NCBI GenBank assembly: GCA_022791055.1
Contig: JAAVYI010000031.1
Location: forward strand, 1 to 43,283
Length of the DNA: 43,283 bases
Direction of reading: 5' to 3'
DNA from: Clostridia bacterium
Lineage (GTDB): Bacteria > Bacillota > Clostridia > Christensenellales > Pumilibacteraceae
The notes under the pieces are model-generated. The model was not told the DNA's origin. It worked only from the letters and a program-made list of their open reading frames with translations, and ran no database searches. The position numbers and the translations under genes are program-made. Below, piece after piece: positions 9,502 through 17,269 of this stretch (position 1 is the first letter of the stretch; every line of letters begins with the position of its first letter).

Positions 9502-9744
9502 CTAATCTATTTCTAAATCTGCATTTTCAAAAATCGGGTCATCAAAAAATTGAGCGGTTGTCATTTCTAATCCCCTAATAATTTGCATTACTGTTTTAAG
9601 ATTAACGCCCTCATTCCGTTCACTCATAAGTGTTTTCATTGTATTGTGCGGCATCGCAATTTTCTTTTCTAACGAGTATTGCGACATTTTGCGCTCCCGC
9701 AAAATATTGCTTACTCGTAATGCGACTGCCGTACTTATTTTCAT
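9502..9744 (-). CDS. XRE-family regulator, tandem copy 1
   Basis: 80 residues from the ATG at 9744. The frame extends to 9801, but the paralogue at 10076 begins at the same MKISTAVALRV and both have AGGAGCG just upstream. HTH: NILRERKMSQYSLEKKIAMP and HNTMKTLMSERNEGVN, then a conserved tail TTAQFFDD. It is nearly identical to the gene at 9834, with a repeat period of 332 bp that includes the promoter. AT-rich codons unlike the neighbours suggest recent acquisition. A TATGGTTGT-N4-ACAACTATA operator lies between its promoter and start. Confidence 0.88.
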   Translation of the reverse strand: MKISTAVALRVSNILRERKMSQYSLEKKIAMPHNTMKTLMSERNEGVNLKTVMQIIRGLEMTTAQFFDDPIFENADLEID

Positions 9745-9753
9745 ATACGCTCC

Positions 9754-9775
9754 TATGGTTGTTTTTACAACTATA
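9754..9775. promoter_or_regulatory. Operator of XRE copy 1
   Basis: TATGGTTGT-TTTT-ACAACTATA, 9-bp arms with one mismatch. It sits just upstream of the ribosome binding site of the gene starting at 9744. Same core as the palindrome at 10187-10210. Confidence 0.65.
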
Positions 9776-9833
9776 ATTTTACCAAATATAATTGTGAACA
9801 TAGGGACGTATTTACAACCCTAAACGCCTTGAT

Positions 9834-10076
9834 TTATTCTTTTTCTAAATCGGCGCTTTCAAAAATCGGGTCATCAAAAAATTGAGCGGTTGTCATCTCT
9901 AATCCCCTAATAATTTGCAATATCGTTTTAAGATTAACTCCTTTATTACGTTCGCCCATAAGCGTTTTCATTGTATTGTGCGGCATTGCAATTTTCTTTT
10001 CTAACGAGTATTGCGACATGTTGCGTTCACGCAATATGTTGCTTACTCGTAATGCGACTGCCGTACTTATTTTCAT
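9834..10076 (-). CDS. XRE-family regulator, tandem copy 2
   Basis: 80 residues, MKISTAVALRV start with AGGAGCG ribosome binding site. HTH NILRERNMSQYSLEKKIAMP and HNTMKTLMGERNKGVN. It differs from copy 1 at a handful of positions, mostly in and after the second HTH helix and at the C-terminus. Divergent from the SLOG-like gene at 10226, whose promoter carries a better version of the same palindrome, so it is the likely repressor of that operon (inference). Both copies look intact. Confidence 0.88.
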   Translation of the reverse strand: MKISTAVALRVSNILRERNMSQYSLEKKIAMPHNTMKTLMGERNKGVNLKTILQIIRGLEMTTAQFFDDPIFESADLEKE

Positions 10077-10085
10077 ATACGCTCC

Positions 10086-10107
10086 TATGGTTGTTTTTAC
10101 AACTATA
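10086..10107. promoter_or_regulatory. Operator of XRE copy 2
   Basis: TATGGTTGT-TTTT-ACAACTATA, identical to 9754-9775 and offset by 332 bp. Confidence 0.65.
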
Positions 10108-10160
10108 ATTTTACCAAATATAATTGTGAATATAGGGACGTATTTACAACCCCAAACGCT

Positions 10161-10210
10161 TTGAGAAATTTCTTTTATATGCTATAATATGGTTGTAAAT
10201 ACAACCATAT
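10161..10210 (+). promoter_or_regulatory. Promoter and perfect palindromic operator of the SLOG operon
   Basis: -35 TTGAGA (10161-10166), a 16-bp spacer, -10 TATAAT (10183-10188). A perfect palindrome ATATGGTTGT-AAAT-ACAACCATAT covers 10187-10210, from the end of the -10 across the expected transcription start. A bound repressor would block initiation. The GGTTGT-N4-ACAAC core is shared with the two XRE operators, which ties the three transcription units together. Confidence 0.75.
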
Positions 10211-10225
10211 CGGAGTTTTTTAAAA

Positions 10226-10720
10226 ATGAAAGTTTCCTTTATTGGGCATAGCGAAGTGTCGAATCGGGACGAAGTGAAACAGCGGTTGCGGGATCTGCTG
10301 TTTGCCTGGATCGAAACGGAAAACGCCGACACGTTTTTGTTCGGCAGTCGCGGCGACTTCAATGCGCTCGGATACGAAGCCGTTTCCGAACTGAAAAACG
10401 ACTTCCCGCACATTCGGCGCGTGTATGTGCGCGCGGAGTTCGAGTACACGACGGCCGAATACGATCGGTATTTGTCGACCGAATACGAAGAATCTTTTTT
10501 CCCGGAATCGGTACGCAATGCCGGCAAAGCCGCATATGTCAAGCGCAATCGGGTTATGATTGATATGTGCGACAGGCTACTCGTCTACTTCGACGAAAAT
10601 TATGCGCCGCAGCGACGCGCGAGCGGCACGCGCATTGCGGTCGAATATGCGCGGCAAAAGCGCAAACCGATTTATAATGTACAGGAGGCCGAACAGTATG
10701 CAATCCGAAATCCTAGCTGA
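10226..10720 (+). CDS. SLOG-superfamily-like nucleotide-ligand-binding protein
   Basis: 164 residues. It begins with the Rossmann-like strand MKVSFIGHSEV, followed by FLFGSRGDFNALGYEAV and a late strand RLLVYFDEN, the layout of small SLOG proteins (DUF1273/DUF2493-like) that bind nucleotides or NAD-derived ligands. Such proteins are often part of conflict or signalling modules (family knowledge). A GGAG ribosome binding site precedes it. Its end overlaps the next gene by 23 bases, so the two are coupled. The promoter is covered by a palindrome shared with the adjacent XRE genes. SLOG membership is a judgement from motif order, not a search. Confidence 0.7.
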   Translation: MKVSFIGHSEVSNRDEVKQRLRDLLFAWIETENADTFLFGSRGDFNALGYEAVSELKNDFPHIRRVYVRAEFEYTTAEYDRYLSTEYEESFFPESVRNAGKAAYVKRNRVMIDMCDRLLVYFDENYAPQRRASGTRIAVEYARQKRKPIYNVQEAEQYAIRNPS

Positions 10721-11474
10721 CATATCGTTTTTGACGGCACGTTTACTCGATACGGCGTACAGCTATTTGCTGATCGATCCCACGACGTCGGCGGTCGGCT
10801 TGTCGCGGTTAAACCTATCGACTGCCGAACGCAAAACCATATTGCGCTATCCGCGGCATATCAACGACATCGGCCGCAAGGCGTTTTTCATTTGCGGCGA
10901 CACACTGATCCTGCGCGCCGACGCAGTATCGGAAGTAAAACCGTTTGTCCAAATGCAATTTATCCGACTGCTTGCGCCGCCCTGTTATCCGAACGAGGCG
11001 AATTTTCGGGCTTTTCTGGAGCGGTACAAAACAAAAAACAGCTACAAGGCCGAAACCTTGCAGCTGTTCTCGCGCATGACCGATCGTCTGTGCGGTATAA
11101 AAATGACCCTACCTCCCTTTGGGACGCGGGTCGGGTTATCCGAGTTTGTAAATTGTACGCTATGCCATGCGCGGGCGTGGCGACGTATCGGCAGCGATCT
11201 ATGCAACGGCGTGCTGCGATCGGGCGACGACGTAACCGCATATTTTTCGGATGCGTCGCAAGCCTACACGCAAATCGACACTTGCAACAGCCTTTTCCGT
11301 ATACCCGCCCTTTTGGACGCGATCGACGGGCGACTTGTCGTGTCAACGGCGTTCTCTGAAAATCCGTCCGCCCTACTGCCGTATTGTGTCCCGTTATTCG
11401 ATTTTGCCTATGCCGCCCGTGCGGTGCGCGGGGTTCTGCTGTTTGCTTACTTGTCGCAAAGCGGCGCGCTATAG
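10698..11474 (+). CDS. Unknown protein cotranscribed with the SLOG-like gene
   Basis: 258 residues from the ATG at 10698, chosen because AGGAGG lies 10 bases upstream inside the preceding gene; the open frame starts earlier but would overlap that gene far more. Mostly helical by eye, rich in Arg, Leu and aromatic residues, with no signal peptide or convincing membrane segment. Six cysteines are scattered, including NCTLCHAR. I recognise no family motif. It overlaps the SLOG-like gene by 23 bases and meets the ABC ATPase gene tail to tail. It may be the effector of a two-gene module sensed by the SLOG protein (speculation). Confidence 0.7.
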   Translation: MQSEILADISFLTARLLDTAYSYLLIDPTTSAVGLSRLNLSTAERKTILRYPRHINDIGRKAFFICGDTLILRADAVSEVKPFVQMQFIRLLAPPCYPNEANFRAFLERYKTKNSYKAETLQLFSRMTDRLCGIKMTLPPFGTRVGLSEFVNCTLCHARAWRRIGSDLCNGVLRSGDDVTAYFSDASQAYTQIDTCNSLFRIPALLDAIDGRLVVSTAFSENPSALLPYCVPLFDFAYAARAVRGVLLFAYLSQSGAL

Positions 11475-12098
11475 GCGTTTGAGCGTTGCGGTCAAGTCGG
11501 GGAACGCGTCGTTTTCGCGGGGGCGGTCGTAAACGATCGCGCCGGCCTCGAGGACGACGGCGCGATCGGCCAAGTATTCGGCTTCGGCCGGGTCGTGGGT
11601 AACGAACAGCACGGTTGCGCCGCTTTCTTCTATCAGACGTTTCGACAGGTCCATTAGGCGATACTTCAGCCCTATGTCGAGGCTTTTGAACGGCTCGTCC
11701 ATCAGCACGATCGGTTGCGGGGCGATAAACGCGCGCGCAAGGCCTATGCGCTGCGCCATGCCGCCGCTCATCGCTTTGGGGTAAATGTTCGGCACTTCGA
11801 CCAGTCGCAGCAGCTCGTCGGCACGGGTCGGGTCGGCGCCCACATACAGCAGATTGTCGCGCGCCTTAAGGTTGGGCAACAGCCGCGGCGTTTGAAACAC
11901 ATACGAGCAGTCGCCCGCCGTCACCGTACCGGCGTCGGGTCGAACGAGACCTGCGGCGAGATTCAATAGCGTCGTTTTGCCGCAACCGCTGCGACCTAAC
12001 AGCGCGGTGACTTTACCGCTTTCGGCGATCAGCGAAAACCCGTCGTACACGACGGGTTCGCCGTAGCATTTACGAATATTCTCGAACTTTATATCCAC
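11469..12098 (-). CDS. ABC transporter ATP-binding protein, NitT/TauT type
   Basis: 209 residues. Walker A GRSGCGKT (about 34-41), signature MSGGM, Walker B IVLMDEP and switch His in FVTHD. It energises uptake through the permease encoded upstream, with which it overlaps by 10 bases. The short length and the order binding protein, permease, ATPase match nitrate/sulfonate/taurine and HMP-precursor importers. The substrate cannot be told from the sequence. The 3' end overlaps the convergent gene at 11474 by 6 bases. Confidence 0.93.
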   Translation of the reverse strand: MDIKFENIRKCYGEPVVYDGFSLIAESGKVTALLGRSGCGKTTLLNLAAGLVRPDAGTVTAGDCSYVFQTPRLLPNLKARDNLLYVGADPTRADELLRLVEVPNIYPKAMSGGMAQRIGLARAFIAPQPIVLMDEPFKSLDIGLKYRLMDLSKRLIEESGATVLFVTHDPAEAEYLADRAVVLEAGAIVYDRPRENDAFPDLTATLKRL

Positions 12099-12838
12099 GG
12101 CAGCAACCTCTTTCCGGTAAACGTCAGGCCGTCGATGACAAACCCGGCCAGCACTGCGGCCAGGCTGACCGCCAGTAGCCGCGCGGTCTCGAACGTGATA
12201 TTGGCGTTATACAACAGCGCGCCCAGCGACGTCGCCGTCATGGCGAGCGCCTCGGCCGCGACCACCAGTTTGATCGACAGCGACAGAAAGCTAAGCGAGT
12301 CGATCAGCGGCGGCAGCAGCAGCGGAACGTACATTTTTTGCAAGCGCACCCGTAGCGGCACGCGGTAGACGCGGCTCATCTCCTCCAGCCCAGCGTCGAA
12401 CGCGTCGAACGCTTGGTTGAATGCGGCGTACATGGTCGGCAGCAGCACGGTGACGGCCACCCACACGGGCGACCAACGCGCGCGCACCCAAATGAGAAAG
12501 AGGAAAATGACCGCCATGGTCGGCACGGCGCGCAGCACGCTGAAAATCGGGTAGAGCGCGCGGCGCACGTACTCGTTGCGTGACAGAAACGCGAATCCGA
12601 ACGCGGCCGCCCCCGCACATACGTAGGCGAGCAGCGAGCGCACCAACGTCATGCCGAACGCCGCCCAAAACTTGCCGCACGTCTTGCCGCCAATCATGCG
12701 GAAAAATTCCGCCGCCGTCTCTGCGGGCGAGGGCAGAATCAGCCGATCGCCGGCAGCGGCCGCCGCAATCGCCCATATGGCGACAAGCGCGGCCACCGCA
12801 CCGATCGGAAACAGTAGATTGAACAGTTTGCGGCGCAT
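12089..12838 (-). CDS. ABC transporter permease, NitT/TauT type
   Basis: 249 residues with about six membrane segments. The binding-protein-dependent transport signature is seen around FDAGLEEMSRVYRVPLRVRLQKMYVP, the EAA loop that contacts the ATPase. It starts 3 bases after the stop of the binding-protein gene and overlaps the ATPase gene, so the three are one operon. Length is normal for the family. Confidence 0.92.
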   Translation of the reverse strand: MRRKLFNLLFPIGAVAALVAIWAIAAAAAGDRLILPSPAETAAEFFRMIGGKTCGKFWAAFGMTLVRSLLAYVCAGAAAFGFAFLSRNEYVRRALYPIFSVLRAVPTMAVIFLFLIWVRARWSPVWVAVTVLLPTMYAAFNQAFDAFDAGLEEMSRVYRVPLRVRLQKMYVPLLLPPLIDSLSFLSLSIKLVVAAEALAMTATSLGALLYNANITFETARLLAVSLAAVLAGFVIDGLTFTGKRLLPWI

Positions 12839-12841
12839 CGG

Positions 12842-13831
12842 TTACGCGTGATAGAAAATCGTATCGGCCGGCAGTTTGCCCCCGATGCTTTCGCTCAGCC
12901 CCAAATCGATGATGTCCTGCATGAACGACTTGACTTGGTTACGGGCGGTCTCGTCGATACGGTCGACGCGGATATTGCAACGCTTTGCCGTCTCTTTGGT
13001 CAATGCCTTGATACTCGCCTCGACGCCCTCGGCCATGTGCGCCGACACGGCGGCAACGGCCTCTTGCGGGTGTTCTTCCGCCCATGTCCCCAACGTAGCA
13101 TAGCGGGTCAAAAACGCGTCGACGTCCGCCTTGCGATCCTCGAGCAGACTGCCCTTGACGACCAACACCGCTTGCGGGAATCCGTAGCTGCCCGTGATCT
13201 TTTGGCGTTCGGCTTGCACGTCCGACAGCGTTGCGCCTTCGATGTTCTTGAGCGCGGCGGTCGCGGCCGGCTCGGGCAACAGGCCGAACGGAACGACGCC
13301 TTTTTTGATCGCTTGCATGACTGCGGGGCCGTCGGCGAAATAGCGCAGCGCGACTTTGCCCGCTGCCGCCTCGTCGGAAACGACCGTTTCCATGTCGTTA
13401 TCGCTTAACAGCGCGCGCAATACCAGATCGGGCACGTTGTTTTGTCCGAACACGCCGAGCGTCTTGCCCGTAAGGTCGGACAACGTAAAGTCGCCTTTGC
13501 CGATCAGATAGAGATTCCCCACCGTCGCCAGCGCGGCGATGCGGTAGTCCTTTCCTTTATTGTACAGATTGACTGCGGCATTGGTCGGGACAATGGCGAG
13601 ATCGGCCGACCCGTCGACCAGCTTGGAGCCGATCGAACTCGAGGCGACGACGGTGAAATCGTACTTGTCGCCGTCCTCCGCGAGCATACCCGAAAGCGCC
13701 AAAGCGGGCGCACCGTCGGGCGCGAATACTTTGAGTTTGTCCGTCGTCGACGCTTTCGACCCGCACGCGACAAGCGGCAAGCACAGACACAGACAGAGTA
13801 TCAAAGAAAAAAGTTTACATATGCGTTTCAT
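12842..13831 (-). CDS. Lipoprotein substrate-binding component of the NitT/TauT-type ABC importer
   Basis: 329 residues. Lipoprotein signal peptide with lipobox LVAC (about residues 20-23), so it is anchored outside the membrane. The mature part follows the NMT1/SsuA-like pattern: DGAPALALSGML near the N-terminus, then SIGSKLVDGSADLAIVPTNA. It delivers the substrate to the permease at 12838. The ribosome binding site is AAGGAGAG. Possible ligands include sulfonates, thiamine precursors or other small organics; none is favoured by the sequence. Confidence 0.9.
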   Translation of the reverse strand: MKRICKLFSLILCLCLCLPLVACGSKASTTDKLKVFAPDGAPALALSGMLAEDGDKYDFTVVASSSIGSKLVDGSADLAIVPTNAAVNLYNKGKDYRIAALATVGNLYLIGKGDFTLSDLTGKTLGVFGQNNVPDLVLRALLSDNDMETVVSDEAAAGKVALRYFADGPAVMQAIKKGVVPFGLLPEPAATAALKNIEGATLSDVQAERQKITGSYGFPQAVLVVKGSLLEDRKADVDAFLTRYATLGTWAEEHPQEAVAAVSAHMAEGVEASIKALTKETAKRCNIRVDRIDETARNQVKSFMQDIIDLGLSESIGGKLPADTIFYHA

Positions 13832-13927
13832 AAAGTATACTCTCCTTATATGATTTTTTTGATCGATTTATTTTTCGGCGTTTGTCATGCCCCGCCCTAC
13901 AGTGCTGTCGCGCCACCCCTTTTATTT

Positions 13928-14016
13928 GTCATTGCGAGGGAGCGTAGCGACCGCGGCAATCTCTTGCGGTTTGCGTTTCGCAAGTCAGAGATTGCTTCGC
14001 ATTCGCTCGCAATGAC
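13928..14016. repeat. REP-like long inverted repeat
   Basis: GTCATTGCGAG (13928-13938) pairs with CTCGCAATGAC (14006-14016), and GCAATCTC (13956-13963) pairs with GAGATTGC (13988-13995). This matches the GTCATTGCGAGGAGCGAAGCGA-type palindromes dispersed in many bacterial genomes (general knowledge). Confidence 0.7.
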
Positions 14017-14108
14017 GGACTCCATTTTTGACGGGGAAACGGCTTAAGCGTGCCGTTATACGCCGCCGGACGCAAGGCGGCGCAGAGTGCGGCGAAGAAC
14101 GACAACAG

Positions 14109-14164
14109 TTGGCAAGGCGATGAGGGCGCGTAGTTCTATCTACGTAACCGAATCGCCTTGCCAA
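14109..14164. repeat. Second long hairpin repeat
   Basis: TTGGCAAGGCGAT (14109-14121) pairs perfectly with ATCGCCTTGCCAA (14152-14164). The interior has GTAG/CTAC. Flanking GCGGCG/CGCCGC segments at about 14058-14100 and 14177-14200 may extend the structure up to the end of the next gene. Confidence 0.6.
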
Positions 14165-14185
14165 GCGTAGCCGTTATGCGGCGTA

Positions 14186-14446
14186 CTATACGCCGCCGTC
14201 TTTGGCGAACATGGCTTTCGCCGCCACCCCCGGCAGCGTCCCCAGTTTTCCGCTCAGCGAATTGATGACGTCGGCGGGCGCGTCGAGTACGACGCTGATG
14301 ATGTGCGTGTTTTTCGGCGGGTACGGCAGCCCCATGCGGCCGACCACGTAATCGCCGCAAGCCGACAGCAGCGCATTGACTTTTTCGGCGCTCGCGCGGT
14401 CGCGCACCATGACGGCGACATGCGCCAGTCGCGTTTGCTCTTGCAT
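14186..14446 (-). CDS. TM1266-family iron-only hydrogenase system regulator
   Basis: 86 residues from the ATG at 14446; the frame stays open to 14503, but AAGGAGG sits just upstream of 14446 and the family begins here. An ACT-like/NikR-C-like ferredoxin fold: RLAHVAVMVRDRASAEKVN, GRMGLPYPPKNTHIISVVLDAP, NSLSGKLGTLPGVAAKAMF. Such proteins are usually encoded beside [FeFe]-hydrogenase maturation genes, none of which is in this window. The ribosome binding site can be fully paired with an upstream complement (14452-14486), so translation may be regulated. Confidence 0.85.
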   Translation of the reverse strand: MQEQTRLAHVAVMVRDRASAEKVNALLSACGDYVVGRMGLPYPPKNTHIISVVLDAPADVINSLSGKLGTLPGVAAKAMFAKDGGV

Positions 14447-14451
14447 AGAAA

Positions 14452-14549
14452 AAACCTCCTTATATCCCAAAAGGCAAAGGAGGTTTCGGCGACCGGGGCG
14501 CACGGCGTCCCTATTGTCGCAAAAGTCGATCCGTTCCGTTGCCTTTGCC
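14452..14549 (-). promoter_or_regulatory. Ribosome-binding-site hairpin with competing alternative
   Basis: On the minus-strand RNA, AAACCUCCUU (14486-14477) is a perfect 10-base complement of the site AAGGAGGUUU (14461-14452), with a 15-base loop. The anti-site can instead pair through CCUUUGCC (14480-14473) with GGCAAAGG (14549-14542). A small stem GCGAC/GUCGC (14520-14516 with 14493-14489) lies between. This is the layout of an on/off expression platform; no known riboswitch class was recognised. Confidence 0.5.
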
Positions 14550-14602
14550 GTCAGCGTTGTCGCTTTCGGTTTAGGGTGTTCCGTTTCGTATTGTATTGAC
14601 TG

Positions 14603-16051
14603 TTACGCTTGCTCTTCTTTCGTTTCCTGCGGCTGCGATTCCGTCTCTTCGACAGTTTTTGCGCCGCGCTTGTACTGCACTTGCGTGACGATCAGCGCCG
14701 CGATCAAGCCGACGGCGATCGCCGCAATATAAATGTACAGCGTCGGGATCGAGGCGGACACGCGCACATACACCGCGGGCTGTACCACGCGCACGGCGTT
14801 CGACAGCAATTTGGAATCGAAGAAGTCCTTGACGGTGTCGTTGATCGCTACGACCAGCGCGCTCGAATCGGCGCGCAGTTTGGCCAACATATTGTCGGCA
14901 GACGTGATCAGCGGATCGTCGTCCGGCCGATCGACCACGTCGTCCGCCCTAAACGCCGTCGCGCGCATCTCGTATTCGGCCAAAGCGTTGGTCACCGTCG
15001 CCAACTCAAGAATACACGACGTCAGCTGCGTCTGCAATTTATGATATTCGGGCGGGTAGGTTTGCACGACCGTCGTGGTGCCGTTGCTCGTCGAGGTCGA
15101 CGTGTTCGGGCTGTAGGCGCTGATTTGATCCTGCAAAGCCTTTCTCGTCTGTTCGAGACTGGTTTTGCTGTTCTCGTATTTTTTGACCGTCGTTTCGATA
15201 TTATTGCGGGTGACGGTCAGATTTTTGGACACTTTGTTGGAGACGATATACGACTTGAACGTCTCGTAAGAACTATCGACAGCCTGGTACATTTGGATCA
15301 AGTCGCTGAACGTCTTGTTGGTGACCGATGAGCGGAATGAGGCATCTTTTTCCGTCATTTGCTGCAAATAGGTCGACATCGAGGTCAGCTGTCCGGTATA
15401 CAAATCGTAGTAGCTGAGGTAATCCATGTTGGTTTCCGACACCGGCGGCGCGAAAATCGACGTCGAATAAATATTTTTCTGCGTGTAGCGCGAGGCAAAC
15501 CACTCTTTGTAGGCTTTGACGACCTTTTCGACCAACAAAATCGCTTCCTGCTTTTCCAGTCCCAGCGCTTTCAAGTTGCCGAGCGAGACGTCGTATTTGG
15601 TCGGGTGATAGGTGTAGCCGGCGAGCTGCTTGATCGCGTCGGCATCGCCCTTGTCGGCCAACTCTTTGAGCGACAGATATTCGGCCGTATACACATCGCC
15701 GATGACGATCGCGTTGCGCACTGCGTCGACGTCGGTCAATTTGGACGTCAGCCCCGCCTGCGTGATCGCGCTCGAAACGACCGAGGCCGACCGGATCGCG
15801 TCCTTTTCGAACGTGCCGCCGGCCGGGTCAAGCCCCGAATTGACGCCTTCGTACACAAATTCGAGCCGCGTCGAAACCGTCGGCGCCGACCGCAAAATGA
15901 ATTTGAGCGGCACAAGAACCAACGTCGCCAACAAAACGGCGGCCGCAATATAAATGACCGTCCTAAGCCAGCATCTTTTTATAAACCGACCGACCGACCG
16001 AAAAGTGATCTCCCCGGGTTCGACGTCGTATGTTTCGATTTTCTCGTCCAT
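14603..16051 (-). CDS. Wzz/chain-length-determinant-like membrane protein
   Basis: 482 residues. Transmembrane segments at about 30-50 (TVIYIAAAVLLATLVLVPL) and near the C-terminus (YIYIAAIAVGLIAALIV), enclosing a large, mostly helical extracytoplasmic domain with coiled-coil character (TRKALQDQISAY region). This is the architecture of Wzz/polysaccharide co-polymerase proteins. No tyrosine kinase domain or polysaccharide genes are adjacent, so its role in envelope glycan export is uncertain. A GAGGTAA ribosome binding site precedes the ATG, and the promoter is TTGATT-17-TATACT at 16109-16081. Confidence 0.75.
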   Translation of the reverse strand: MDEKIETYDVEPGEITFRSVGRFIKRCWLRTVIYIAAAVLLATLVLVPLKFILRSAPTVSTRLEFVYEGVNSGLDPAGGTFEKDAIRSASVVSSAITQAGLTSKLTDVDAVRNAIVIGDVYTAEYLSLKELADKGDADAIKQLAGYTYHPTKYDVSLGNLKALGLEKQEAILLVEKVVKAYKEWFASRYTQKNIYSTSIFAPPVSETNMDYLSYYDLYTGQLTSMSTYLQQMTEKDASFRSSVTNKTFSDLIQMYQAVDSSYETFKSYIVSNKVSKNLTVTRNNIETTVKKYENSKTSLEQTRKALQDQISAYSPNTSTSTSNGTTTVVQTYPPEYHKLQTQLTSCILELATVTNALAEYEMRATAFRADDVVDRPDDDPLITSADNMLAKLRADSSALVVAINDTVKDFFDSKLLSNAVRVVQPAVYVRVSASIPTLYIYIAAIAVGLIAALIVTQVQYKRGAKTVEETESQPQETKEEQA

Positions 16052-16080
16052 GTATTACCTCGTTTATCGTTCGTATTGGT

Positions 16081-16109
16081 AGTATACCACAATGCGCACA
16101 TAAAATCAA
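16081..16109 (-). promoter_or_regulatory. Promoter of the Wzz-like gene
   Basis: On the minus strand, -35 TTGATT (16109-16104), a 17-bp spacer, -10 TATACT (16086-16081). The leader has GAGGTAA before the ATG at 16051. Confidence 0.65.
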
Positions 16110-16200
16110 ATGTTTTCCCGCAAATCATGCATATTCGCCGTTATTTTGACAAAATGCTTGCGGTTTGGGCGCGCAATTTTTCCTGCTGCGCGGTCGCTTT

Positions 16201-17262
16201 TTACGCGTCCGTCTCCCCGTTCGCCAGTTTCTCCATACCGCGCAGCATCATCTGCGCCGGTTCGAACGCGGGGTCGAGTTCGAGACAGGCGTCGAACTGC
16301 TCGCGCGCAAGCGCCGCCTTCCCCAGCCCCAACAGCGTCAAGCCCCGATAGTATCCGAGATACACCGCTTGCTCGGGGAACGCGCCCGCCGCCGTGTCGA
16401 TCAGCTCGAGCGTGTCGGTCAACACGGCCGCGCGCTCGGCGCGGTCCTTGCCTTCGACGCTTTGCGTTTTGGCCGCGATATGCAACAGCAACAGCTGCGC
16501 GTCGTGCGGGAACAGCGGCAGCAGTTTTTCGCTCATCGCCGCCGCCTCGTCGAACGATCTGAGCGCCAGTTTGTTTTTGATCTGCGCGACCGCGCGGATC
16601 TGCCCCGATTCGTCGGCGCCCAGTTTATAGTCTATGTACGGACGGTACCATTCTATGACGGCGGGATCGAGGCCGGTAAGCTGCGCCTCTTGCACGTCGT
16701 CGAAAATCAGTCCGGCGTAGCGGCTGTCGAGTGTTTCGCGGAACACCGCCTCGACCGACAGTCGCGCCCGCAACGTGTCGTAGCGAATGCGGTCGAACGG
16801 CACGTGCGGCATACAGTACGGAAAAAACACGTACCACATCGCGCACAGCGCGTCGCCGCCTAACGCCGTCACGGCGTCGGCGATCTCGTAGGCCGACAGC
16901 ACGCGAGGCAGCGTCCGTCCCTCCTCGTCCAAATTATCTTTGAGCGTCTCCCACAGCGGCGAGCCGACGTCGAACTTGAAAAAGCGTTTGCCCTGTTCTT
17001 CGACCAGCACCGCGCCGCCCTCGGTGACGTCGCCCGGTTTCATGTCGGCGGCAAGATCGCCCACTTTATCGAGCGGCAGTTTAAAGCACAGCGCATAGCG
17101 GTACAGAATTTCCGACGGCATCAAAAATTCGGCATCGTCGATCAGCCCGATCAGCGCGTACACCGACGCGATCCGATCGCGCTTTTGCTTGCGCGTTAAG
17201 TCCGCCCGTTCGATAGCGGCATAGCTTAACGCCGCTAAGTATTGTATTCCGTTTTGTTCCAT
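16201..17262 (-). CDS. Cytoplasmic protein with TPR-like C-terminus, function unknown
   Basis: 353 residues from the ATG at 17262 (MEQNGIQYLAALSYAAIERA). The C-terminal 120 residues look like tetratricopeptide helices (ALAREQFDACLELDPAFEPAQMM is a clear TPR unit). The N-terminal 200 residues are mixed, acidic and not recognised. No signal peptide or membrane segment. No Shine-Dalgarno sequence; -35 TTGCAA, 17 bp and -10 TATACT end 7 bases before the ATG, so the transcript should be leaderless. An alternative upstream start at 17298 would lie upstream of that promoter's start point. Confidence 0.75.
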   Translation of the reverse strand: MEQNGIQYLAALSYAAIERADLTRKQKRDRIASVYALIGLIDDAEFLMPSEILYRYALCFKLPLDKVGDLAADMKPGDVTEGGAVLVEEQGKRFFKFDVGSPLWETLKDNLDEEGRTLPRVLSAYEIADAVTALGGDALCAMWYVFFPYCMPHVPFDRIRYDTLRARLSVEAVFRETLDSRYAGLIFDDVQEAQLTGLDPAVIEWYRPYIDYKLGADESGQIRAVAQIKNKLALRSFDEAAAMSEKLLPLFPHDAQLLLLHIAAKTQSVEGKDRAERAAVLTDTLELIDTAAGAFPEQAVYLGYYRGLTLLGLGKAALAREQFDACLELDPAFEPAQMMLRGMEKLANGETDA

Positions 17263-17269
17263 GGCTAAA

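Larger units (their letters stand above)
9502..10153. repeat. Tandem duplication, period 332 bp
   Basis: Two consecutive near-identical units, each one XRE gene plus its promoter and operator. The upstream block from the start codon through GGGACGTATTTACAACC is almost unchanged in both, with single differences such as gaacat/gaatat. Substitutions inside the genes are scattered. The high identity points to a recent event. Confidence 0.85.
13832..14185. other. Non-coding region with two palindromic repeats
   Basis: About 350 bp without a gene. It carries the upstream signals of the importer operon (13832-13860), the REP-like hairpin at 13928-14016 and the second long hairpin at 14109-14164. 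Nothing else was seen. Confidence 0.6.

Noticed and set aside
9745..9801. Longer start for XRE copy 1 (99 residues, ATG at 9801)
   Set aside because: The extension crosses the operator and promoter, while the paralogue starts at MKISTAV with the same ribosome binding site.
9502..10153. Tandem repeats as a CRISPR array
   Set aside because: The 332-bp units are two gene-plus-promoter copies, not short repeats with unique spacers.
10187..10210. The palindrome before the SLOG gene as a transcription terminator
   Set aside because: It covers the -10 and start site of a promoter and has no T-run; the same core recurs at two other starts, so an operator fits better.
14447..14503. N-terminal extension of the hydrogenase regulator to 14503
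   Set aside because: The extension is built from the hairpin leader and ribosome binding site; the family fold starts at 14446.
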